Assembly (NCBI GenBank): GCA_905250115.1
Contig: CAJNOI010000130.1
Span: 1 to 64,000 of the forward strand
Direction of reading: 5' to 3'
Length of the DNA stretch: 64,000 nucleotides
Origin: Adineta steineri
Taxonomy: Eukaryota; Rotifera; Eurotatoria; Adinetida; Adinetidae
A model generated the notes under the pieces. That model was not told the origin of the DNA. It was given only the letters and a program-made list of their open reading frames with translations, and searched no databases. The position numbers and the translations under genes were made by a program. Of the stretch, positions 25,053-35,200 are shown piece after piece. Each line of letters starts with the position of its first letter. The first letter of the stretch is position 1.

Positions 25053-25744
25053 TTAGTTTGCTACGGAAGGTGTCGAAAACGAAGCAAAGAATCGTTGTAA
25101 TTGTGGTGGCATCATTTTTGGTTCAGTAAAAAAATATTTTAAATTAAGCATTTGTCGATAAAAAAGACCAATAAATAGTATTATTGCTGCTGCTTTATAC
25201 CAATATGATTCGATCAGACGAAAAGCAAGAACAAAACCAGAAGTATGTGCTACAACATCCAATGTTGTTTCTGCAATTTCTTTACCAGATTGCATAATAC
25301 TAAATCGATTTGCTTGAAATTCGATACAAGACCAATGAAAAATACGTGAAATTTTATGAGAATTATCTTCAACTTTTCCTTCCTCGCCACGTTTTGGTGG
25401 TGGATTCGATACTAAATTATGATAATAATAAAGATGAACAAAAAATGCATAAATCCACATGATATAAAGTGGCCAACCGACAGTTTTTGGTGAATGAATT
25501 AATACATTAATTAAATGAGTAAATCCATCGAGAAGAAAATAATTCTGTTGACGGCGAATAAAACCCAGTTTGGAATTACGAATTCCTATATGAATAAAAT
25601 ATCATTAAATGAATATTTTCAAATTAAAATCACATAAATAATCTGTAAGATTACCTAAGAAAACAAAAAGATGTGTCATAGACATAAATAATTCCAATCC
25701 AGCCCAAAGCGTATAAAATTCTTGCTGAAATATCATGATGCGTG
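25053..25744 (-). CDS. Multipass membrane protein, 5' part lost in assembly gap
   Basis: Two exons are readable: the one ending at 25655, whose 5' part is in the run of N, and 25585-25053 (69-nt intron, TTCTTAG|GTAATC...CATATAG|GAATTC). The joined frame runs IMIFQQEFYTLWAGLELF...FLG|IRNSKLGFIRR and continues to the stop for 177 further codons. Hydrophobic segments suggest about four or five TM helices; a soluble loop contains PPPKRGEEGK, and the tail is polar. I do not recognise the family. A possible first exon beyond the gap (25971-25927, MKSVIHFLFFLLFLQ, followed by GTGAGA) would give a signal sequence, but this is only a guess. Confidence 0.55.
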
Positions 25745-25844
25745 NNNNNNNNNNNNNNNNNNNNNNNNNNNNNNNNNNNNNNNNNNNNNNNNNNNNNNNN
25801 NNNNNNNNNNNNNNNNNNNNNNNNNNNNNNNNNNNNNNNNNNNN
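25745..25844. other. Assembly gap (100 N)
   Basis: One hundred undetermined bases, a conventional scaffold gap size, so the true distance is unknown. It removes the 5' part of the membrane-protein gene. Confidence 0.99.
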
Positions 25845-26764
25845 TCGAAGCAATGATATATTTTAGCTTATGCTAATCGTATCAATGCTTCTTAAACACA
25901 TACATGAATAAAACTTATTATCTCACCTGTAAGAACAGCAAGAAAAAAAGAAAATGTATGACTGATTTCATGTACGAATACAAAAGATAGTTAATATGGA
26001 TTATTTCGTATTTTTGTTGCCTCACAAGTCCAAGGTTTATATTAAATATTAAAGTAATTGTGTATTTTGCTTATTTAGCATAATATTTTCAATAATTATA
26101 AATGACTGATCATTTAAAAGTAATTAAGTGGCGAGTGTATGTAAAAAAGACGAAAAAAATAAAATAAACGTTAATTATTATATAATCGATCTCTGAATTA
26201 AGTACAAAATCTAGTAGAATAGTTTGAAATTATCCTATTTTTTATGAATATATATCATATATAGATTATAGAGGAACCTAAAATCTAGAGGAAAGTAAAA
26301 TGATTTTATTTTTTTTCTAAAAAAACTATAGAAAGATTTAGTTTCTGACTGCTACTAATAAAATATTTTAATCATCAAAATACAATTTACGACACAGAAG
26401 CAAATTTGTGAAAAAGTCTGACTAAAACTGTTAGAGAAATGCTTCCATATAAGTTTTTGAAAAAAATACTCATCCACCTTTTATCTTGAAATGAACAATA
26501 GCATCTATTAACTTAACAAGAATAATTTTCAACCTTTCATCTCTCTCATGTATTCTGTTTATTGCTTGTCTCTCTAATCAATAACTTCAAAAATTTGAAG
26601 AAATAAATTCTGAAATTTTTATTTGTAAGATCAACGATCATGTACAATTGTATATGTAAAAAAAACAGGTTCTGTATGTTAGTAGAAAGTGTTTATTAAT
26701 TAGTAGAATGTGATAATATCTTGAAGCAATATTTAAATGAAAATTAACGCATAAAATGCAAAGT
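25845..26764. other. Mostly non-coding; possible first exon of the membrane protein
   Basis: On the minus strand 25971-25927 reads as a 15-codon hydrophobic start followed by a good donor (CAG|GTGAGA). The frame at 26638-26859 (minus) is a shadow of the last CASP exon in another frame. Nothing else seen. Confidence 0.4.
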
Positions 26765-28273
26765 CTATCGATGAGGTAGTGGTGCTGCAGCTGGAACGAC
26801 ACCTGGTGGAGCATGAGCATGGCCATGTTCAAAATGAAAATTCTTTTCTCCATGTACACCTGCCATATGTTCTCGAAATCTAAATAAAAAGTTAATTGAT
26901 TTCAATTCAAATAAAAAAAAAAGAAAATTTCATACTTATCAAAACAAACTTGTGACATATCACGTACGGATGAACCAACATGAACCATTTTATAAAGAGA
27001 CTAGAATGAAAATAATAATAACAAAAAAAAAACGATGCGAATATTACAAATAAATTTAACTTACAAGAAAGATAAGAATATGAACGAGAATAAAATAAAT
27101 GACAAAAAATGTTCGACTTTGATGTGATGAGAGAATAAATTTACCAAAGTTTAAAGCAAATTTTTCATGAATTTTAAGTGATTCATATTTCTTTTGTTTT
27201 TCCTTCAAAATAAAATCAAATATAAATCTATATATAAACATTAAATTATCCAATACTTGTTTCGTAAAATTAGTAAATGGATCCAATGATGCATCGTAAC
27301 CACGTGAATACCGATCAATAGGATCATCTGTTCCGCGTGTTGTCTATAAAAATACAATACAATTATATTATTCTAAGAGGAATCTCTTAACTATCATATT
27401 AATAGTGTTTCTGATTTTCAATCATCTTATCATTTAGAAAGATTCTCTCTAAAACTATTAATTGGTATGTTATGCAGGGACGTCCACAGAGGTGGGATCG
27501 ATCCCCTCTCCCCGCAAAAAATTGAAATACCTGGAGGGGAGTACAGGTCGAACAATTTTCAGAGATTTGAAATAACCTTTTTCTACGATGTACTTTTCTG
27601 CAGAGTCGTCAATCCCCCCGAAAAAATTTCTGCGGACGTGACTGATGTTATGTCATTTAATTAAAATGAGATTTCAATCAATTTTAGTGGATAAAAGTTT
27701 TTTTACTGAATACATACAGGATAATTCTGAACGAATTTAATTTTTTCATATAATTTTATATTGTTCGATCGAAGTTTATCCATTTCATTTTGAAACATAT
27801 TCGTTTGTTGTTTTAATGAAACATTTTCCTAAATACAAAAAAAAGATTTTTCTTATAGAAAAAAAATCGATTTATTTGAATTACGTTCTCTAATTCAACA
27901 TTGCGAATACGAAATCGTTCACGTTGACTAATAACAATAGCAGTTAATGCTTCATCGGATGTTGTATCACGTGATGAAACATGTGAAAATGAACCCTTAA
28001 ATGAAGCTGGAGATGTCGATGATTGATTTAATACATCTTCAATTATTATAGTTTCATTTGAATTACTATCACTTGTTTGTCCCTAAATAAAAAACAAATA
28101 AAATACATCGAAATTTATAAAAATAAAACAATCCACTTCAGGTCCTCGTCGAAATAATTCAGTAACACCACCAACACTTAATGAATCTTTTTCAAGTTGA
28201 ATATTCAATTGTTTTAATTCATTATTTGCATTTTCAAAATCTCGACAACGTTTATCAAGTTCATGAAATCGTT
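26765..28273 (-). CDS. CASP: CASP, C-terminal exons (Golgi golgin of the CUX1/CASP locus)
   Basis: Seven exons on the minus strand: 28273-28137, 28082-27885, 27828-27718, 27343-27257, 27202-27065, 27000-26936, 26879-26765. The product is coiled coil (FHELDKRCRDFENANNELK; ISQRERFRIRNVELEN; NNIKLYEKIKFVQNYP), then DPFTNFTKQ-EKQKKYESL, then a single TM helix (TFFVIYFILVHILIFLVSLY) and a short lumenal tail. This is the layout of animal CASP, a tail-anchored Golgi protein acting in retrograde traffic; ISQRERFRxRNxELExEN and NIKLxEKIKFxQxYP are diagnostic. The first exon starts one base into a codon, so upstream exons are required. None is found before the homeodomain exon at 28977-29650, as expected if CASP shares its 5' exons with CUX1. 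The tail ends in a His/Pro/Ala-rich stretch. Confidence 0.85.
27475..27644. mobile_element. hAT-type MITE in a CASP intron
   Basis: A 170-bp insert much richer in G+C than its surroundings. It has terminal inverted repeats CAGGGACGTCCACAGA at the left and CAGTCACGTCCGCAGA (reverse complement of the right end), matching at 13 of 16 positions. It is bounded by a perfect 8-bp direct duplication ATGTTATG (27467-27474 and 27645-27652). An 8-bp target duplication with CAG-type termini is characteristic of hAT transposons; no transposase fits in 170 bp, so it is non-autonomous. It lies inside the 374-nt intron 27717-27344 and explains that intron's length. Confidence 0.85.
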
Positions 28274-28976
28274 CTAAATAAATGAAAAATATTCATTTTA
28301 TTTTCCACACATACGAAAAAAAATTTGAGGGTAAAAAAAAAGAAAATCTTATTATCACCATATACGATATTCTTCTTTCTTTCTTTCTTTTCTCTCTCTG
28401 CCCTTGAACCTGAAATAAATAAATCGAAAGCATATTCAATATTATACAAAAAAGACAAATAGAAAAATTTTATTAATATTCGAACAAAAAAAAACATCAT
28501 AATTCACACATATTAAATTTCTTTCGCAAAATTTTTTTTGTTAAATACAATAAAAACGGTAGAATGTTAGTAAATCATTTGATATTTAGTATTCTTTTGT
28601 TAGATGTATATACTGTATTCTTTCTCATTTATTGCACGCGCACACAACATCGAAATATAAACAAAAATTATAATCTGTTCAAATAAAAAACAAAAAAAGA
28701 AAAAGAACTGAAGAAAAGAAAACGAAACAACCATATATCACGCCATTCTCTTTGTTTGTATTTTTTTAATGCACTTGTTAAAGCAGCTGGGTTTGTTCAC
28801 GACTAGTTTTAATACTTGAGCGATACTCACAAATATATATATAATAGAACAAAACGAACAATAACAACAACAAAAAATGTTGAGCATTAAAAAGAAAAAA
28901 GAAAAAGAAAATTACAAAATCACCAATTGGTTTTTTTCTAATATCACTTTGACTAAATAAAAATACATTTTTTTTG
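28274..28976. other. Interval between homeodomain exon and CASP exons
   Basis: Very A/T-rich on the transcribed strand, with a TTTC microsatellite at about 28373-28392. A weak candidate exon on the minus strand (about 28786-28732, ALTSALKKYKQREWRDIW) is flanked by CCCAG and GTTGTT, but I cannot place it in CASP. The frames at 28261-28500 and 28778-29011 are low-complexity. Confidence 0.4.
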
Positions 28977-30290
28977 TTAAGTATTAGTATCAACAGAATT
29001 TGTTGATTCATTCGTTGTTTGATTTGATATTATTGTGTCATTATAATTATCATTCTCAGTTATTGATTCATTATGTAATTTTTTCGTAGTAATAATTTTT
29101 TGTGGAATAGATTTTCGCTTTTTACTACTTGAACTAAATGTAGATATCGAGAGAGTAGGCTTTTGTTCGTCGATTAAAGAGATAATATTTGCTGATGCTG
29201 TTGCTAAACTAATTGGACTAGTCGAACTATCTGAATCATTTGTCGTATTAAACCATGAATTATTTAAGGGTACAATTGTTGGTAAAGTATTATCTTCATC
29301 ATCATCATCATCATCGTCCTCATCTTCATCATTATCACCATCATCGTCATCATTATTATCAGTTAAAGGCGTCAAAGATATTTTATTTGTATCTTTCGTA
29401 TACGTATTAGGTTTAGTTCTCATTCGGGCATTATGAAACCAATTCGATATTTTGTTCATTGGCAAGGATAATTCATCAACGAGTTGTTCTAATTTTGCTT
29501 GACTTGGATAAGGTTCACTTTCGAATATTTGTTTTAATCTACGACGTTGATCTTCTGTAAATATATATCGACGTTTTAAAGTAGGATTATTGTTACTTTC
29601 TGTATCATGATTCTGTGATTTTGTTGAAGGACGAATACTACGACGTAGAACTGTAAACAAAATCAAATGAATTAATAAAATATTGAAAAAATTTTATTTT
29701 TACTATCTCGTTCTTGTTTCCAAGCAAGTAATTTTTGTACATTGTCGGTATCACAAAACCAACTATACATACGTATATATGGTTCACGACCTTTGACACT
29801 TAATGCATGCCATGGTCGAGGTTTTGATAGTATTTCACTAACTGTACCTTGAGAAAGATTAAGAACAGCTTCACCTAAATAACAAAACAATGCAATGTTT
29901 TTTTATTTTATTTTATAGAGTTGATCTATATCAAACACACGTTGACCAATACTGTATGAAGAAAGTAATTCACGTACTTGTGAACTTAACTGTTCAATAT
30001 CAATTGTAGCTAAATATATAATAATAAACAATAAAGAATTTCTTAAAATTATTATTAATTTACTTGGTAAAAATATTTTTGGTAAATCATATAGTGGCAT
30101 TTGTGATTTTGTAGTTAATTGTGGTCATAATTGATCTTTATTAGTTTTTGAACGAGATTTTGATTTTTTATTATTATTAGTATTTACTTTTGTTGTTGAT
30201 ATTGTTGTTCCATTTAATGATGATGATGATAAACTTTCATTTGATACTATATGTAAACAGTCATTTGATTGTGAATCAATAGAATTTTTA
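28977..30290 (-). CDS. CUX1: CUX (cut homeobox) 3' exons: one CUT domain and homeodomain; probably damaged
   Basis: Minus-strand exons: about 30290-30064 (Ser/Asn/Lys-rich), 30009-29932 and 29874-29704 (CUT domain: IDIEQLSSQVRELL...GQRVF-GEAVLNLSQGTVSEILS, then PWHALSVKGREPYIRMYSW), and 29650-28977 (homeodomain: RRYIFTEDQRRRLKQIFES...NKISNWFHNARMRTKP, then an Asp/Glu run and a Ser/Thr-rich tail). The CUT plus homeodomain pair with the GREPxIRM and NWFHNxR motifs is of CUX type; it would bind DNA as a nuclear regulator. Two defects are visible. An in-frame TGA (30127-30125) falls where the context QL-x-PQL suggests TGG. The CUT intron starts AT (29931-29930) instead of GT. Further CUT repeats and the 5' exons are not found. 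Translation from the ATG at 30100 would bypass the stop. Confidence 0.75.
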
Positions 30291-30714
30291 TTCTCAATAA
30301 TTTCAATAAGATTATTATATTTTTATTTCTATTAGAACTAAAATTATTTTAGTCTTAATGAAAGTAAGATATTTATTTTGATTTTTTTCAAAATAATTCA
30401 TAAAATACTATAAATCTTGATCAAATTAAATAATATGAGGGATAAGGGATTAGAAAAGAATTAAAATAATATCCTGATTTTTTTCACAAGAAACTGTTCT
30501 TACCATAATAAGAATTGCTTGATTCTTTGAAATATCTGATTGACTTAATACCATTGAGTATTTATATGATAATAACCATTTTTGTGCCTTTTAATATTTG
30601 ATGATTTGAAGCAAAGCGAAGTATACTAAATGAATCAAATGAATAAAAAAACTAGCACAATATTTTCATTTATTTCAAACCGTTGTTTATTCTCATTGTG
30701 ATTATTGTTGGGTT
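30291..30714. other. 5' flank of the CUX block, exon boundary unresolved
   Basis: The coding frame of the first visible CUX exon meets a stop (TAA) just upstream of about 30300, so its true 5' edge is a splice acceptor I could not fix with confidence; TTATTGAG before AATAAAAATTC is the only candidate AG. Otherwise AT-rich. Confidence 0.4.
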
Positions 30715-32220
30715 CTTTAGCGTATGCTAATCTTGAATGAATAATGATACATTCAGTAAACATAATGGAGAAAAAAATTAAAAAACAATCATATTCATTT
30801 GATAACATCAAATCTTTTTATCACCATACTCGTTGCTCTACTCTTTAATATATACTGATGACCTTGAGCGAATAAATATCCATTAAATATATTTAACAAA
30901 CACACTTAAAACTATACCTTAATTTTTATTTTTACCATACCATCCATCACATTATTCTTCAGTACATGCCATTTCAAAATAAAAACGATCCGCACAGTGC
31001 ATTGCATATATCCAATCATAACGATAGTTTGGATCATTTCCAGATCAATCTTATTTTCACCACAATAATCATTGCCATTCTCTGTAGGATATGCTGACCT
31101 TTAATGAACAAAAAATACAGGCATAAAAATAGAAATCGTACCTTAATTGATAACATAAATACTGTTTATTTTTATCATGATGTTCATAGTTGAACTATTT
31201 CAAACATAACTTGCATTGAAACGAATACTAAATTACTAAATAAACAAAATGAAAATATTTAAAAAGACACTCACTTTTACACGATAATACTATTCGTTTT
31301 TATTATCACCGCTTTTGCTAAATGCTTCAGATTAATATGACCTTCAAAGAACAAAAATGTATTCAATAAACAAAATCGAAAAAAAACTATTGCGATTCAA
31401 GTCATAGTCATTGTTGAATTCTACCAGATTACTTGGTTCTTTCAATAATTTCTAATACTCTCAACAAGTAAAGTCAGGAAAATGAAAAAATATGCAAATC
31501 TAATTTTTAATACCATTTCTTTTCACCATAATAGCCATTGTCGGATTCTTCAGATCAACCTAACCTTCAACACGTAATAAATGTATTAGATAAAAAAATA
31601 GAGAGACATACTCAGATTTAGTTTTCAGTAACTTCTACTTTTATCATAATATCCATTATTGATTTCGTTGGATTAAGATGATCTTCAATGAATAATAATA
31701 TATGTATAGTCAAGAAACAAAATAAGGGACAAATAAAAAATACCTTAATCCACTTCATTGTATCAGCTTTTTTCATCGTCTTAAGCGTTGTTGGATTCCT
31801 TAGATTTAACTGACTTTCCATGAATAATAATATATTCAATTAATAAAATCAAGAATAGTAATGAAAAAAGATGTTCATAATACTTATTGTTGAATTCTTT
31901 TTATTAACTGCTCCTTGAACAAATAGTAATACAATTAATAAGAATAATAGAGAAAAGATTAAATATCATTGCCACATGCTTTAGAATATGTTGATCATGA
32001 ATCAAGAAGCACATACGAAATACATTCGGTATACGCAATTGAAAGAATATGCGTATTCATTCATAAAATAATTGATCTTCGCCATAATAAATACTCCAGT
32101 ATCTTTCAGGAGATGGTGACCCTGAATCAACAAAAAAAAATATGCTAAATACGTGTAATATATATCAATCAAAATAATACTGTTCATTTTCACTATAATT
32201 ACCATGACTTTAGTCTTTAG
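30715..32220. repeat. Degenerate tandem repeat, period roughly 115-130 bp
   Basis: A phrase like ACCATAATAxCCATTGTTGG-ATTCTTTAGAT-AAC-TGACCTTCAATGAA-AATAATATATTCAATA recurs with decay. The TGACCTTCAA-type core is seen near 30860, 31095, 31339, 31562, 31680, 31811, 31908 and 32117. On the minus strand some units contain short open pieces such as LNLRNPTTLKTMKK or LNPTKSIMDIMIK, others have stops, so this is either a minisatellite or a decayed series of duplicated exons. Confidence 0.55.
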
Positions 32221-35200
32221 GATATCGTAATTTTGTACGAAGAAGAAGAAGAGATTAAATACATAAAAGAGATGAAAAATAAAGAATAAAACGATATGTT
32301 ATACAACACTCATTGTTTGTATTGCATATACCATTGCTACAGTTTTTAGACTATTTTTTATCTTAGACCAACAGAAATAAAACGTTAACTTGATACATTG
32401 TATAGCATCTTGTTTTCGAGTTGAAGCAACGGACACTGAACTGTTCACAGTGAGATGAATTTGAACAAACTGAAGATGATTGCGGATATTAGATAAATAA
32501 CAAGTACAAGAGTATCTTGAGTTATTTTTATATTGCTTACATTTAGCAATGTGGAGCATAGAGAACCAAAATATTGATGAATATTTGTTTGATGTAACAG
32601 TATGTTTGTTTTACTGTCAGGAGAAAATAGATGAAGTCGAGATTTTACGCAAGATAAAGTTTTCGTAGACAGTTGATTGCATAAGGTTTTGTTAAGATGA
32701 GTATCTGCTTGAGATACTTTAGCAAACTAATATGAATGATTAACTAATTGAAGAGATATGCACTAATGATAATCTAAAAGATAATGATAGGTATTTGAAA
32801 CAGATGATATCTTACTGTATTATTTAGATGAATGAAAGAGTGTATAAGACAATACGAAGAATAATTTTTTTAAATATATGATCTATTTATTTAGGCTAAC
32901 CACAAATTGTATGGGTAATATTAACATACGATTAAAAAGTATGGCAACGATATATCTGTGCTTAATTATATGAAAAGAAAAGCACATGTAGATGTACAAA
33001 AAGGTGTATTTGAGAAAAAACAGTATACTATAAAAATGGATTAAGAATATCGACAGAAAAGTATTTAAGATAAATTGAATTGTATTATTTACATTAATTT
33101 AAATAGCTGTATTATTCTAGTATTAACTGATAATATTGTCTAGTTTATACTATGTTTTTTTTGACGATAAAATATATAATTATTTTTTTAAAAATATGTA
33201 GTTTTATTAAAGAAAAAATATTTCTTTTGGCTATGAAACATTTATGCTATTTCGTTAAAAACTATTTGATAGCATCAGTTAACATGAAAACAATCAATGT
33301 AAAAGTAATACTTAATCCGATTAAAGAATATATAGTGTAGTTTTTCAATTAAGACACCAAGAAACTTCATTTAAATATTTAAGTCGTCATTTTTTGGTAG
33401 ATCTTATAAATTTTTCGAGTTGAAATCTGTTTAGATTATATTATATAGTGAACACAGAACCAAATGCTTTGTATAACCCTGTTAAAATCGATTTTATATA
33501 CAAGCTTATTATAAATTTCAATATTCAAACGATTTCTAATTATTATAAAGTAACAAACGTATCTATCCTACCAATCTCATATGTAATATAACAAAAAAAA
33601 TATGTTTGAATTATTATATAATCGTAAGAATTGACTTTTAACTTTCAAATGTTGCACATTGAATTTGAACTTTTTCATATATATAAATATATTTGTTAAG
33701 TATCACCTAGGTCAACAAACTTCTTTATTGCACATTGAAGAATATTTCTTTTCGTTATTGTTCATTGACAATGAATATAAATCAAAGAGACAAAGGAGTG
33801 ATAGTATAAAAGAAAAAAAGAAATAAAATCCAATAGGATAGGTGAATAATGAAAGCAAGATACAAACGAAATATTATTCTCCATCGATCATTATTGTATC
33901 TTGTCACATACTTAATATCTTTGCAATTATATTCGAAGGACCAATTACACAAATAAAAGAGCAATAATAAATAACAAAAAAATGTACCCGATAATACAGA
34001 CAAATAAAAAAATGGTAGTACTTATGTCATTGTATTATTGACCAGAAAGAAAAGAATATAACAAGTATTATTTTGTAGAATATCATCTCAATACATTAAG
34101 TACATCTTTTTTTTTTTGTTATTTTCTTATTAAACAATACACGTCTCATATCATTGGAGTAGATATATGAATAAAGATACTAGACTATAATCGAAGTACA
34201 ATAAGAAAAAATATTTATTTTAATTGTAAATATAATCTATAACTGATTTTTCTATCACGGTAGAAAAATATAGTTTTCCAGTTTGAGTTCTTCTACACAT
34301 AAAATAGTATAAAGAGAAAAAAATTGACTTGAATTATAAAGGTAAATTAAAATAGGATTATTGTATTACTGTGGATAAAAAACAACTAGAATAGAATTAC
34401 TGTATTTTATGTAAGAATTGTTCTCAAGCAGTAGTGCGATAGATGAAAAAAATATTTTGTTTACTTTATAGTTCGATTTTAGATTAATATTGTCCTACAA
34501 CTATAGCAAAAATCGAAACAAATCTTTGACTTTTTTGCTTTAATCTTTTAAGTTATTTTCGAAATAAATTTATTCAGTTGAGTCTTTGTTTGTATCTATA
34601 TTAAAATTAGTCGACTCATAATTATATTCATGAAACGATTAAAAAAAATGATTATTTATTTATTGATGATCAATAAGAATATATCACAGATATTTATTTA
34701 AAATAATATAATAGTACTATATGATGAGTCATTATCAATATTTTAGTAGAGGTTTCCTTCGTTTTAGTTCATGTCTACTTATCACTTTAAAAATTTTTCT
34801 TATGTAATACTGATAACCTTTTGATAAACAAACAAATTATATATTTTTATTTATTTCATTCTATATATCTTGTCCTATTAGTTTTAAAATAATTTTTGCA
34901 GTTTGTATGGTTAATTAGTCACCATTCTATAAAGTAGATATATAAAAATAATCAACTCTAGGAAATTTAGATAAAGTATTATTTTCAGTTGACATTTATC
35001 ATATATGATTATATTTAATTCTAACTAGCTGAATTCTTAAACTTTAGAGTATTTAAATAATTACGAAATTCATTGGATTTGATATGTTAAGACTTGTTTG
35101 TAATCATTTAAATACGAAAAATCTCCCACTAAAGTTTGATTTACAAAGAAAATAATAATAAAATCTGAATCAAAATTTTATCGTATATAGCCATTCAGTG

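Noticed and set aside
27467..27664. Small plus-strand gene in the CASP intron
   Set aside because: The frame is wholly explained by the MITE with its TIRs and target duplication.
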